A DNA stretch of 64,000 nucleotides. Origin: Aquipseudomonas alcaligenes_A. GTDB taxonomy: Bacteria; Pseudomonadota; Gammaproteobacteria; Pseudomonadales; Pseudomonadaceae. The notes beneath the pieces are model-generated. The model was given only the letters and a program-made list of their open reading frames with translations. It ran no database searches and was not told the DNA's origin. Of this stretch, positions 16,890 to 26,199 are shown in pieces (the stretch's first letter is position 1; each line of letters starts with the position of its first letter). The stretch lies in assembly GCA_048595745.1 (NCBI GenBank), contig CP184361.1. One strand, given 5' to 3'. The position numbers were made by a program, and so were the translations under genes.

Positions 16890-18062
16890 TCAGTTGAACA
16901 TGCCGTAGAAGAACAGGCGGATGCTATCCCACAGGCGGCGGAAGAAACCACCCTCCTCCACCGGCTCCAGGGCGATCAGGTCGGCGCTGTGCACCACCTC
17001 TTCACCCAGCTTGACTTCGACCTTACCGATCACGTCGCCCTGCTTCAGCGGCGCCACCAGCTGCGGCTCCAGCACCATGCTGGCCTTGAGCTGCTTCACC
17101 TGGCCTTTCGGCAGGGTCAGGCTGAGGTCCTGGGCCAGGCCGGCCTTGACCTGACGCGTGGTGCCTTTCCACACCTGGGCCTGGGCCAGTTCCTGGCCCG
17201 CCTTGTAGAAGGTCTGGGTCTCGAAGAAGCGGAAGCCGTAGGTCAGCAGCTTCTGGGTCTCGGCGGCGCGGGTCTTCTCGCTGTCGGTGCCGAACACCGA
17301 CGTGATCATGCGCGCACCATCACGCACGGCCGAGGCCACCAGGCAATAGCCAGCCTCCTCGGTGTGGCCGGTCTTCAGGCCATCGACGGTACTGTCGCGC
17401 CACAGCAGCAGGTTGCGGTTGCCCTGCTTGATGTTGTTCCAGAAGAACTCCTTCTGCGAGTAGATCGCATAGTGCTCCTGGTCCTCGTTGATGATGGCGC
17501 GGGCCAGGATCGCCATGTCGTGGGCGCTGGAGTAGTGCTCCGGGTGCGGCAGGCCGGTGGCGTTCATGAAGTGCGTGTTCTTCATGCCGAGCTTCTCGGC
17601 GGTCTCGTTCATCATGTCGGCAAAGGCATCCTCGCTGCCGGCGATGTACTCGGCGATGGCGATGCTGGCGTCGTTGCCGGACTGGATGATGATGCCGTGC
17701 AGCAGGTCATCCACGGTCACCTGGCTGTTGATCGGCAGGAACATGGTGGAACCACCGGACGCCGCGCCGCCAGTACGCCAGGCGTGCTCGCTGACGGTCA
17801 CCAGGTCCTGCTCGCCGATCTTGCCCTTGCGGATCTCCAGGGTGGCGATGTAGGCGGTCATCAGCTTGGTCAGGCTGGCCGGCGGCAGGCGCTCATCGCC
17901 GTTGTTCTCCACCAGCACTTTGCCGCTGGCGCCATCCATCAGCACATAGGACTTGGCAGCCAGCTGCGGCGGCGAGGGGATCGCCGATTCGGCGGATGCG
18001 GCAAAAGGCACGGCCAGCAGCACGAACAGGGAAAGGCGTTGGGCAAAGCGGGAGATGTTCAT
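16890..18062 (-). CDS. dacA: D-alanyl-D-alanine carboxypeptidase (PBP5/6 type)
   Basis: This 390-residue periplasmic enzyme trims the terminal D-Ala of peptidoglycan pentapeptides. It has a signal peptide (LFVLLAVPFAASAES), SLTK active-site serine, SGN in IIQSGNDAS, and KTG in DGLKTGHTEEAGY. The C-terminal beta domain and amphipathic membrane anchor (RRLWDSIRLFFYGMFN) are present. It follows rlpA at the end of the elongasome gene group. Confidence 0.96.
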   Translation of the reverse strand: MNISRFAQRLSLFVLLAVPFAASAESAIPSPPQLAAKSYVLMDGASGKVLVENNGDERLPPASLTKLMTAYIATLEIRKGKIGEQDLVTVSEHAWRTGGAASGGSTMFLPINSQVTVDDLLHGIIIQSGNDASIAIAEYIAGSEDAFADMMNETAEKLGMKNTHFMNATGLPHPEHYSSAHDMAILARAIINEDQEHYAIYSQKEFFWNNIKQGNRNLLLWRDSTVDGLKTGHTEEAGYCLVASAVRDGARMITSVFGTDSEKTRAAETQKLLTYGFRFFETQTFYKAGQELAQAQVWKGTTRQVKAGLAQDLSLTLPKGQVKQLKASMVLEPQLVAPLKQGDVIGKVEVKLGEEVVHSADLIALEPVEEGGFFRRLWDSIRLFFYGMFN

Positions 18063-18150
18063 CCGGTTCTCTAAAGATCACTGTCAACGATGGCACGGAC
18101 GGCAGCGCCGCCCGCATTCAGCGCCACGCGAACGCGGCGCACGAAAGGCT

Positions 18151-19161
18151 TCAGTCGGGTTTCACCAGGGCAGGCTCACCGAGATTGGCCAGGCGCACGC
18201 TGTCCTGCAGCTGCTGCGCCTCAGCCTGGGTTTCGACCGGCCCCAGGCGTACCCGGTGCAAGATCTGCTGGTTGCGCACCACCGAGCTGATAAACACCTT
18301 GGCAGGCACCGTCTCGCTCAACTTGGCCTTGAGGAGCTCCGCAGCGTCCGGATTGGCGAAGGCGGCCACTTGGAGATACAGGCCAGAGGCTGCGGGCGAA
18401 GCGTTTTTTTTTACGTCCATCTGCACCGGCACGACGGCCGCCGCATGCTGCTGAGGCGGCGGGGTGTACTGCTCGATTGGCTGGCTGGCAGCCACGGCGA
18501 CCGGCTGCGCGACCGCCGGGGCGGGCTGATTGGCCATCTTCGGCTGCGCCAGCACCATCGGCACCGGACGGCCCTGGGCGGCCCACCACTCATGTGGGTC
18601 GATGCCCTCGACCTTGACCCGAGCGGTGCCGCTCTCGGCGTAGCCGAGCTTCTTCGCGGCGGCGAAGGACAGGTCGATGATGCGGTCGGAGTAGAACGGG
18701 CCACGGTCGTTGACCCGCAGGATCACCGTCTTGCCGTTGTCCAGGTTGGTCACCCGCACGTAGCTCGGCAGCGGCAGGGTCTTGTGCGCGGCGGTCATGC
18801 CGTACAGGTCGTAGGCTTCACCGTTGGCGGTGGCCTGGCCATGGAACTTGGTGCCGTACCAGGACGCGGTACCGACTGCACTGTAGCGGCGGCTGTCGCG
18901 GATCGGGTAATAGGTCTTGCCCATCACCGTGTAAGGATTAGCCTTGTAGTTGCCGTAATGCGGCATCGGCACGGCATCAGGGATGCGTGACACGTCGACG
19001 TCCCACCAGGGCGCGCCATCGCGATGCGGGCGGTTGTAGTCCTGCGGCCCGGAAATCGGCTGCGAGCCCGGCTCCACCGGCTGCGGAGCACGGTTGTTGG
19101 TGCAGCTGACCAGCGCCAGCCCGATGGCGGTCGCGGTCAGAGTGCGCAGGACAAGCTTCAC
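18151..19161 (-). CDS. rlpA: RlpA septal-ring lytic transglycosylase lipoprotein
   Basis: This 336-residue lipoprotein has lipobox LALVSC and a double-psi beta-barrel domain (ASWYGTKFHGQATANGE with the catalytic region, then VNDRGPFYSDRIIDLS). It ends in a SPOR domain (LYLQVAAFANPDAAELLKAKL). In P. aeruginosa RlpA cleaves glycan strands lacking stem peptides at septa. The middle is a Pro/Ala/Gln linker. It overlaps mltB by the ATGA junction. Confidence 0.95.
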   Translation of the reverse strand: MKLVLRTLTATAIGLALVSCTNNRAPQPVEPGSQPISGPQDYNRPHRDGAPWWDVDVSRIPDAVPMPHYGNYKANPYTVMGKTYYPIRDSRRYSAVGTASWYGTKFHGQATANGEAYDLYGMTAAHKTLPLPSYVRVTNLDNGKTVILRVNDRGPFYSDRIIDLSFAAAKKLGYAESGTARVKVEGIDPHEWWAAQGRPVPMVLAQPKMANQPAPAVAQPVAVAASQPIEQYTPPPQQHAAAVVPVQMDVKKNASPAASGLYLQVAAFANPDAAELLKAKLSETVPAKVFISSVVRNQQILHRVRLGPVETQAEAQQLQDSVRLANLGEPALVKPD

Positions 19162-20174
19162 GGACGACCCCGCTTGGCGACCAGTTCGCCGGACAGTTGA
19201 TGAACGGCCATGGCATACATGGCGCTACGATTGTAGCGGGTGATCACGTAGAAGTTGGGCAGCCCCATCCAGTATTCCTGGCCTTCGGCGCCGTCGAAGC
19301 GGAAGGCGGTGACCGGGATGTCGTCGCGCAGAACGTCGGCGCTACTCCAACCCAGGGCGCGCAACTCGCCGACGTTCTTCACCGGGTCGAGGCCCTGGGT
19401 CAGGCCGCTGTCGGCCTGTTCACCCTTGACCTGGGCGCGGCTGACCACCGACTCACCACTGATCCAGCCATGACGCTTGAAGTAGCTGGCAACGCTGCCG
19501 ATGGCATCCACCGGGTTGGTCCAGATGTCGATATGGCCGTCACCGTCGAAGTCCACCGCATAGGCGCGGAAGCTGCCGGGCATGAACTGCGGCAGGCCCA
19601 TGGCACCGGCGTAGGAGCCCTTCACGGTCAGCGGGTCGACCTGCTGCTCGCGGGCCAGGATGAGGAACTCGCGCAGCTGCTGGCAGAAGAATTCGGCGCG
19701 CGGCGGGTAGTCGAAGCACAGGGTCGACAGGGCATCGAGTACGCGCCAGCTACCGGTGTTGCCACCGTAGAAGGTCTCTACCCCGATGATCGCAACGATC
19801 ACCTCGGCCGGCACGCCATACTCCTGCTCGGCACGGGCCAGGGCATCGGCATGCTTGTTCCAGAAGTCGACGCCCTTGCTGATGCGCGCCTCGGTAATGA
19901 AGATCGGCCGATAGTCCTTCCACGGCTTGACCTTCTCGGCCGGACGGGAAATCGCATCGAGAATCGCCTGCTTGCGCTCCACCTGGTCGAACAGCGCGGT
20001 CAGCTGTTCACCGGCGAAGCCATGATCGCGGGTCATCTCGGCAATGAACTCGGCCACCTTGGGCGAGCCCTGATATTCGCCGGCGGCCTGCGCCTGACCG
20101 ACCAGACCGAGCAACGCCCCCACGGCGATTCCCCAGCTGCGCATTGCTTGTTTCAAATTCTGCACTCTTGTCAT
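19158..20174 (-). CDS. mltB: Lytic murein transglycosylase B (SltB1 type)
   Basis: This 338-residue periplasmic transglycosylase cleaves glycan strands to 1,6-anhydro products. The signal peptide ends near GQAQAAGE. The MltB domain includes AIIGVETFYGGNTGSWRVLDAL with the catalytic Glu, and SYAGAMGLPQFMPGSFR. The start at 20174 makes an ATGA overlap with the rodA stop; a start 15 nt earlier is possible. There is no C-terminal peptidoglycan-binding domain, unlike the paralogue at 10.9 kb. Confidence 0.93.
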   Translation of the reverse strand: MTRVQNLKQAMRSWGIAVGALLGLVGQAQAAGEYQGSPKVAEFIAEMTRDHGFAGEQLTALFDQVERKQAILDAISRPAEKVKPWKDYRPIFITEARISKGVDFWNKHADALARAEQEYGVPAEVIVAIIGVETFYGGNTGSWRVLDALSTLCFDYPPRAEFFCQQLREFLILAREQQVDPLTVKGSYAGAMGLPQFMPGSFRAYAVDFDGDGHIDIWTNPVDAIGSVASYFKRHGWISGESVVSRAQVKGEQADSGLTQGLDPVKNVGELRALGWSSADVLRDDIPVTAFRFDGAEGQEYWMGLPNFYVITRYNRSAMYAMAVHQLSGELVAKRGRP

Positions 20175-21319
20175 GCCTGGGCGATCCACTTGCGGTGCGT
20201 CTGGATCGCCATCAAAACCCCAAACCCAGACAACAGCGTCACCAGATGGGTTCCGCCATAGCTAATAAAGGGTAGGGGCACCCCCACCACCGGCAGCAGT
20301 CCGCTGACCATGCCGATGTTAACGAATACGTAGACGAAGAACGTCATGGTCAGGCTACCGGCCAGCAGTTTGCCGAACAGCGTCTGCGCCTGCGCCGTGA
20401 TCATCAGCCCGCGCCCAATCAGCAGCAGGTAGACGAACAGCAGGATACACACTCCGACCATGCCGAACTCCTCGCTCAGCACGGCAATGATAAAGTCCGT
20501 GTGACTTTCCGGCAAAAAATCCAGGTGCGACTGGGTCCCAAGCAGCCAGCCCTTGCCGAACACACCACCCGAGCCGATGGCCGCCTTGGACTGGATGATG
20601 TTCCAGCCGGTGCCCAGCGGGTCGCTCTCCGGATCGAGGAAGGTCAGCACCCGCTGCTTCTGGTACTGGTGCAGTACGAAGAACCACATGGCGATGGCAA
20701 TCGGCACCACGGCCGCGACCGCCCCCATGATCCAGCGCCACTGCAGGCCGGCCATGAACAGCACGAAGGCGCCGGACGCGAGGATCAGCAGGCCGGTGCC
20801 CAGGTCAGGTTGTTTCAAAATGAGTACGAACGGGATGAGGATCAGTGCCAGACTGATGACAATGTGCTTGAGCTTGGGCGGCAGGTTGTGCCGCGCCAGG
20901 TACCAGGCGATGGTCGCCGGCATGATGATCTTCATGAATTCCGAGGGCTGGAAGCGGATCACCCCGGGGATGTTGATCCATCGGGTGGCCCCCATCGCCG
21001 TGTGCCCCATGACCTCAACCGCCACCAGCAGGCCGACCCCGACCAGGTAGGCCAGCGGGACCCAGCGCGCCATGAAACGCGGCTCGAACTGGGCGATGAC
21101 GATGGCAGCTACCAGGCCGATGCCGAAAGAACTGCCCTGCTTGATCACCAGGTCCCAGTTCTTGCCGCTGGCCGAATAGAGTACGAACAGACCGCCGGCA
21201 CATAGGGCCAGCAGGATCAGCAGCAGCCAGCCATCGATGTGCAGGCGCTGCAACAGCGTGGCGCGGCGCTTGAACACGTCTTCATCGGAAATGCTGCGGT
21301 CGAATTCCTGGCGCTTCAT
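20171..21319 (-). CDS. rodA: Rod shape-determining protein RodA
   Basis: This 382-residue polytopic SEDS glycosyltransferase polymerises lipid II during cell elongation together with PBP2. Many membrane segments are visible, with conserved SEDS pieces such as RWINIPGVIRFQPSEFMKI, KQPDLGTGLLIL, ESHTDFIIAVLSEEFGM and GVPLPFISYGG. It overlaps mrdA by 4 nt (ATGA), which should fix the ratio of the two partners. Confidence 0.97.
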   Translation of the reverse strand: MKRQEFDRSISDEDVFKRRATLLQRLHIDGWLLLILLALCAGGLFVLYSASGKNWDLVIKQGSSFGIGLVAAIVIAQFEPRFMARWVPLAYLVGVGLLVAVEVMGHTAMGATRWINIPGVIRFQPSEFMKIIMPATIAWYLARHNLPPKLKHIVISLALILIPFVLILKQPDLGTGLLILASGAFVLFMAGLQWRWIMGAVAAVVPIAIAMWFFVLHQYQKQRVLTFLDPESDPLGTGWNIIQSKAAIGSGGVFGKGWLLGTQSHLDFLPESHTDFIIAVLSEEFGMVGVCILLFVYLLLIGRGLMITAQAQTLFGKLLAGSLTMTFFVYVFVNIGMVSGLLPVVGVPLPFISYGGTHLVTLLSGFGVLMAIQTHRKWIAQA

Positions 21320-23241
21320 CGCTGCACACTAGCCTCTTCGGTTACCGGCACCGGGGGGCGATACTCGGGCTTGAGCTGGCCATCAGGGCCGAGCAGCCAG
21401 GCATCCATGACCTGCTTGACCACCGGCGCGGCGACGCCGGAGCCGGACTCGCCGTTCTCCACCATCACCGCCACGGCTATCTTCGGTGCCTCGGCCGGGG
21501 CGAACGCAACGAACAGCGCATGGTCGCGATGGCGTTCATGCACCTTGTTGCGGTCATACTTCTCCCCCTGCTTGATGGCCACCACCTGGGCCGTACCGCT
21601 TTTGCCGGCGATACGATAGACCGAGGTGGCGCCGACCTTCGCCGCAGTGCCTCGCGGACCGTGCATCACCGCCTCCATGCCCTGGCGACCATAGTCCCAG
21701 AACTTGTCGTCGCGCAGCACGATATCCGGCGGCGTCACCACCCCGTCCATGGCGCCGTCGGCCATCAGCTGCTCGGGCGTCTGCCCGTCCGCATGCTTGA
21801 GCAGGTGTGGACGAATCCACTTACCGTGAGTGGCCATCAGCACCGTGGCCTGAGCCAGCTGCAGCGGCGTGGTCTGCATGTAGCCCTGGCCGATGCCCAG
21901 GATCAGCGTCTCGCCCGGGTACCAGGCCTGGCGATAGCGTGCACGTTTCCACTCACGCGAGGGCATGAGGCCTGCAGCTTCTTCGTGCATGTCCAGCGCC
22001 ACTTTCTGACCCAGACCGAAGCGGGTCATGTAGTCGTGCAGGCGGTCCACGCCCATCTTGCGCGCGAGGTCGTAAAAGTAGGTGTCATTGGAGCGCATGA
22101 TGGCGAACTCCATGTTCACCGAACCATCGCCCAGGCGGTTCCAGTTGCGGTACTTGTGACTGTGGCCGGGCAACTGGTAGAAGCCGGGGTCGAACACCCG
22201 GGTCTGCGGGGTGATCACCCCGGCATCCAGGCCCGCTACCGCGACCATCGGCTTGATCGTCGAGCCCGGCGGATACAGACCGCGCAACACGCGGTTGTAC
22301 AGCGGCCGGTCGATGGAGTCGCGCAACTCGGCATAGGCCTTGAAACCGATGCCGGTGACGAAGGGGTTGGGGTCGAAGCTGGGCAGGCTGACCATCGCCA
22401 GGACATCGCCCGTGCTCGGCTCGATCGCCACCACGGCACCACGGCGACCGGCCAGAGCCCGCTCGGCCGCCTCCTGCAGACGCACATCGAGGCTCAGGGT
22501 CAGGTCCATGCCCGGCGTCGGATCGGTGCGCTTGAGCACACGCAGCACGCGACCTCGGGCATTGGTCTCAACTTCCTCGTAACCGACCTGGCCGTGCAGC
22601 ATGTCCTCATAGAAACGCTCGATACCGGTCTTGCCGATATGGTGGGTGCCCGCGTAGTCGGTAGGGTCGAGGTCCTTGAGTTCCTTCTCGTTGATCCGTC
22701 CGACATAACCGACAGAGTGCGCGAAGCGCTCCTTCAGCGGGTAGTGGCGCACCAGCTGGGCGCTGACTTCCACCCCTGGCAGGCGGAACTGGTTGACCGC
22801 GATGCGCGCGATCTGCTCCTCGGACAGTTCGAACAGCACCGGCACCGGCTCGAATGGCCGGCGTCCCTGGCGCATGCGCTTCTCGAATAGCGCGCGGTCG
22901 TCCGGGGTCAGCTCCAGCACCTCGACGATCGCATCCAGCACCTGGCGCCAGTCGCCCGCCCGTTCGCGGGTGATGGTCAGACTGAAACTGGGCCGGTTGT
23001 CGGCGATGATCACCCCGTTGCGGTCGAAGATCAGCCCACGGGTGGGCGGAATCGGCTGCACGTGAATGCGGTTGTTCTCCGCCAGGGTGGTGTGATGCTC
23101 GTACTGGATCACCTGCAGGTAGTACATGCGCGCGATCAGCACGCAGGTCAGCAGCAGCACCACGACGCCGCCGACAACGACGCGACGACGCACCAGGCGG
23201 GCGTCCTTCTCGTGGTCCTTCAGGCGGATCGGTTGCGGCAT
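21316..23241 (-). CDS. mrdA: Penicillin-binding protein 2 (elongation transpeptidase)
   Basis: This 641-residue class B PBP has a single N-terminal membrane anchor (VVVGGVVVLLLTCVLIARMYYL). A pedestal domain follows, then a transpeptidase domain with PPGSTIKPM (active serine), SND in MRSNDTYFYDLA, and KSGT in IAGKSGTAQV. It is the partner of RodA. rlmH ends 10 nt before it. Confidence 0.97.
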   Translation of the reverse strand: MPQPIRLKDHEKDARLVRRRVVVGGVVVLLLTCVLIARMYYLQVIQYEHHTTLAENNRIHVQPIPPTRGLIFDRNGVIIADNRPSFSLTITRERAGDWRQVLDAIVEVLELTPDDRALFEKRMRQGRRPFEPVPVLFELSEEQIARIAVNQFRLPGVEVSAQLVRHYPLKERFAHSVGYVGRINEKELKDLDPTDYAGTHHIGKTGIERFYEDMLHGQVGYEEVETNARGRVLRVLKRTDPTPGMDLTLSLDVRLQEAAERALAGRRGAVVAIEPSTGDVLAMVSLPSFDPNPFVTGIGFKAYAELRDSIDRPLYNRVLRGLYPPGSTIKPMVAVAGLDAGVITPQTRVFDPGFYQLPGHSHKYRNWNRLGDGSVNMEFAIMRSNDTYFYDLARKMGVDRLHDYMTRFGLGQKVALDMHEEAAGLMPSREWKRARYRQAWYPGETLILGIGQGYMQTTPLQLAQATVLMATHGKWIRPHLLKHADGQTPEQLMADGAMDGVVTPPDIVLRDDKFWDYGRQGMEAVMHGPRGTAAKVGATSVYRIAGKSGTAQVVAIKQGEKYDRNKVHERHRDHALFVAFAPAEAPKIAVAVMVENGESGSGVAAPVVKQVMDAWLLGPDGQLKPEYRPPVPVTEEASVQR

Positions 23242-23251
23242 CGACTGCTAC

Positions 23252-23719
23252 TTATTTGTGATACGGATGGCCGGACAGCACGGTCCAGGCCCGGTAGATC
23301 TGCTCGCCGACCAGAATACGCACCAGCGGGTGCGGCAGGGTCAGCGGCGACAGCGACCAGCGCTGCTCGCTGCGCGCGCACACTTCCGGCGCCAGCCCCT
23401 CGGGGCCGCCGACCATCAGGTTGACGTTGCGCGCATCCAGGCGCCAGCGTTCCAGCTCGGCAGCCAGCTGCTCGGTGCTCCACGGCTTGCCTGTGACCTC
23501 CAGGGTCACGATGCGTTCACCGGGCTGCACCTTGCTCAGCATCGCCTCGCCCTCCTGACGGATCAGGCGGGCAACATCGGCGTTCTTGCCACGGGTACTG
23601 AGCGGAATCTCCACCAGCTCCAACGGCAACTCGCCCGGCAGGCGCTTGACGTACTCCTGCCAGCCCTCCTCGACCCAGCGCGGCATGCGCGAGCCGACGG
23701 CGATCAGCTTGATACGCAC
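23252..23719 (-). CDS. rlmH: 23S rRNA (pseudouridine1915-N3)-methyltransferase RlmH
   Basis: This 155-residue SPOUT methyltransferase methylates pseudouridine 1915 in helix 69. The N-terminus MRIKLIAVGSRMP, the segment FxVGGPEGL (NLMVGGPEGL) and the C-terminal LPHPLVRILVGEQIYRAW are diagnostic. It lies between rsfS and mrdA, as is usual. Confidence 0.96.
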   Translation of the reverse strand: MRIKLIAVGSRMPRWVEEGWQEYVKRLPGELPLELVEIPLSTRGKNADVARLIRQEGEAMLSKVQPGERIVTLEVTGKPWSTEQLAAELERWRLDARNVNLMVGGPEGLAPEVCARSEQRWSLSPLTLPHPLVRILVGEQIYRAWTVLSGHPYHK

Positions 23720-23728
23720 AGGGCGGGC

Positions 23729-24088
23729 TTACTCGGCCGGATCCTGATGCTGCGCGCGGCTCTGCTCGGCACCTTGCCACAGGCGCTCCAGATCGTAGAA
23801 CTGACGGGTGGCAACCTGCATGACGTGAACCACCACGTCGCCCAGGTCGAGCAGGGCCCACTCGCCACCGTCCAGACCTTCGCTGCCGATCGGGCGCACG
23901 CCCTGCTCCTTGACCTTTTCCAGCACTTCATTGGCCATCGACTTGACGTGACGGCTGGAGGTGCCGCTGGCGATCACCATGAAATCGGTGACGCTGGTCT
24001 TGCCGCGCACATCGATGGTGGTGATGTCCTGACCTTTCATGTCTTCCAGGGCCGCTACGGCGACCTTGACCAGTTGTTCGTTTTGCAT
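23729..24088 (-). CDS. rsfS: Ribosomal silencing factor RsfS
   Basis: This 119-residue protein binds ribosomal protein L14 and blocks subunit joining. The core DIRGKTSVTDFMVIASG-type segment (IDVRGKTSVTDFMVIASGTS) and the ending VVVHVMQVATRQFYDLERLW are diagnostic. The start at 24088 gives MQNEQLVKVAV; the longer open frame upstream overlaps nadD and is rejected. Confidence 0.96.
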   Translation of the reverse strand: MQNEQLVKVAVAALEDMKGQDITTIDVRGKTSVTDFMVIASGTSSRHVKSMANEVLEKVKEQGVRPIGSEGLDGGEWALLDLGDVVVHVMQVATRQFYDLERLWQGAEQSRAQHQDPAE

Positions 24089-24095
24089 CGTTACC

Positions 24096-24761
24096 TCATG
24101 AATCGGTTTTCGCACGGTACAGATCGTGCGCATGGATATAGGCCAGCACAGCGTCGGGCACCAGAAAACGCACCGAACGCCCCTGCGCCAGCAACTGGCG
24201 AACCAGGGTGGCAGACACCGCCAGCGGCGTCTGCCAGATGAAACTGATCTGGCCACTCGGCCCGAGGAGGCCTTGCGGATCGGTCACACTGCGCGCGGCC
24301 AGCAAATCGCGCAGCGCCTCGGGCGGCTCGCTGTCGGCATCCGGCCGCTGCAGCACGAGGATATGGCAGTGCACCAGCAGCTCCTGCCAGCGATGCCAGG
24401 TGGGCAACCCGCAGAAGGCATCCCAGCCCAGCAGGAGAAACAACTGATCGTCCGCCGCCAGCTCACCGCGCACCGACTCCAGGGTGTCGTAGGTGAACGA
24501 CGGCTTGTCACGCTGCAGCTCGCGATCGTCGACCCTCAGCCTGGGCTCGCCGGCCACCGCCAGCTCGACCATGGCCAGGCGCTGCTCAGCGGTCGCCTGC
24601 GGCGCCTCGCGGTGCGGCGGACGAGCGCTGGGGATCAGCCTAAGCTCGTCCAGCGCCATGAACTCGGCGACCTCCAGCGCACCGCGCAGATGGCCGATAT
24701 GCACCGGGTTGAAGGTGCCACCGAGCAGGCCGATACGCCGGGCGTCGCTAAGTCGGGCCAT
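24096..24761 (-). CDS. nadD: Nicotinate-nucleotide adenylyltransferase
   Basis: This 221-residue enzyme makes deamido-NAD from NaMN. The nucleotidyltransferase motif GGTFNPVHIGHL and the C-terminal SATLVRQLLAQG (in place of ISSTxxR) are visible. It overlaps the proA stop by one base and precedes rsfS by 7 nt. Confidence 0.96.
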   Translation of the reverse strand: MARLSDARRIGLLGGTFNPVHIGHLRGALEVAEFMALDELRLIPSARPPHREAPQATAEQRLAMVELAVAGEPRLRVDDRELQRDKPSFTYDTLESVRGELAADDQLFLLLGWDAFCGLPTWHRWQELLVHCHILVLQRPDADSEPPEALRDLLAARSVTDPQGLLGPSGQISFIWQTPLAVSATLVRQLLAQGRSVRFLVPDAVLAYIHAHDLYRAKTDS

Positions 24762-26026
24762 CAGGTGCGGATGTGCCCGTCGCCGAATACCACGTACTTC
24801 TCGCTGGTCAGTCCTTCCAGGCCGACCGGGCCGCGGGCATGCAGCTTGTCGGTGGAGATGCCGATCTCCGCGCCCAGGCCGTACTCGAAACCGTCGGCGA
24901 AACGGGTAGAGGCATTGACCATCACCGAAGCGGAATCCACTTCGGTGAGGAAGCGCCGGGCATCACTGAAGTTCTCGGTGATGATCGCGTCGGTGTGCTG
25001 CGAGCCGTACTGGTTGATGTGCTCAATGGCTGCATCCAGCGAGTCGACGATGCGGATCGCCAGGATCGGCGCGTTGTACTCGGCGTACCAGTCATCCTCG
25101 GTCGCTTCCAGCACATCGCCGCCGAGCAGCGCGCGGGTGGCGGCGTCGCCACGCAGCTCCACGCCCTTGTCGCGGTAGATGGCGGCCAGCGGCGGTAGCA
25201 CGCGCGCGGCGATGTCGGCATGCACCAGCAGCGTCTCCATGGTGTTGCACGGCGAGTAGCGCTGGGTCTTGGCGTTGTCGCAGACACGAATGGCCTTGTC
25301 CAGGTCGGCGGCGCTGTCCACATAGACATGGCAGACGCCGTCCAGGTGCTTGATCACCGGCACCTTGGCGTCGCGACTGATGCGCTCGATCAGACCCTTG
25401 CCGCCACGCGGCACGATCACGTCGACGAACTCCGGCATGGTGATCAGCGCGCCAACGGCGGCGCGGTCAGTGGTTTCCACCACCTGCACGGCGCTGGCCG
25501 GCAGGCCGGCCTCGGCCAGGCCGAGCTGGATGCAGCGGGCGATCGCCTGGTTGGAATGAATGGCCTCGGAACCGCCACGCAGGATGGTGGCATTGCCGGA
25601 CTTCAGGCACAGGCTGGCGGCATCGATGGTCACATTGGGGCGCGACTCGTAGATGATGCCGATCACGCCCAGCGGTACGCGCATCTTGCCGACCTGGATG
25701 CCGGACGGCAGGTAGCGCATGCCCTGGATCTCGCCGATCGGGTCCGGCAGGGTGGCGACCTGGCGCAGCCCCTCGATCATGCTGTCGATCACTTTCGGCG
25801 TCAGCGCCAGGCGGTCGACCATGGCCGGCTCCAGACCATTGGCGCGTGCAGCGGCCAGATCCAGCTCGTTGGCGGCGGTCAGCTCGCTGCGGGCGGCATC
25901 GAGGGCGTTGGCGGCAGCCTGCAGCGCATGGTTCTTCTGCGCGGTGCTGGCTCGGGCGAGCACCCGCGAGGCTGCGCGCGCGGCGCGGCCCAGGCGGGTC
26001 ATATAGTCGAGCACGGACTCGGTCAT
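24761..26026 (-). CDS. proA: Gamma-glutamyl phosphate reductase
   Basis: This 421-residue enzyme reduces glutamyl 5-phosphate in proline synthesis. It shows VPLGVIGIIYESRPNVTIDAA, LKSGNATILRGGSEA, VIVPRGGKGLIE, and the catalytic cysteine in TQRYSPCNTMETLLVH. The start at 26026 (MTESVLDYM) matches the family; the upstream extension runs into the divergent promoter region. Confidence 0.97.
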   Translation of the reverse strand: MTESVLDYMTRLGRAARAASRVLARASTAQKNHALQAAANALDAARSELTAANELDLAAARANGLEPAMVDRLALTPKVIDSMIEGLRQVATLPDPIGEIQGMRYLPSGIQVGKMRVPLGVIGIIYESRPNVTIDAASLCLKSGNATILRGGSEAIHSNQAIARCIQLGLAEAGLPASAVQVVETTDRAAVGALITMPEFVDVIVPRGGKGLIERISRDAKVPVIKHLDGVCHVYVDSAADLDKAIRVCDNAKTQRYSPCNTMETLLVHADIAARVLPPLAAIYRDKGVELRGDAATRALLGGDVLEATEDDWYAEYNAPILAIRIVDSLDAAIEHINQYGSQHTDAIITENFSDARRFLTEVDSASVMVNASTRFADGFEYGLGAEIGISTDKLHARGPVGLEGLTSEKYVVFGDGHIRT

Positions 26027-26062
26027 GGTCGGCGAAGGTCTGGCAGTTGGAAAAAGTGGCCG

Positions 26063-26068
26063 ATTATA
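26063..26068 (-). promoter_or_regulatory. -10 element of a likely proA promoter
   Basis: The minus strand reads TATAAT here, 37 nt before the proA ATG. A TTGACG lies upstream but only 12 bp away, which is too close for a standard -35, so the promoter is only partly supported. Confidence 0.4.
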
Positions 26069-26199
26069 GCGGGCACACCCCGTCAAGCCCAGCACTGCCG
26101 GGCGGATGGTCACCTCCGTGCAACATCGCGGAACAAGATTCACCGCCACGACGCCAAGGCATTGCTAAGATCGCGCCACTTTCACCAGCTCCAGCATCG

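Noticed and set aside
21520..22890. A 456-codon open frame antisense to mrdA
   Set aside because: mrdA has all transpeptidase motifs; the antisense product is low-complexity His/Arg/Val-rich shadow sequence.
26050..26085. A full TTGACG/TATAAT promoter for proA
   Set aside because: The hexamers are only 12 bp apart on the minus strand, too close for sigma-70; only the -10 element is listed.
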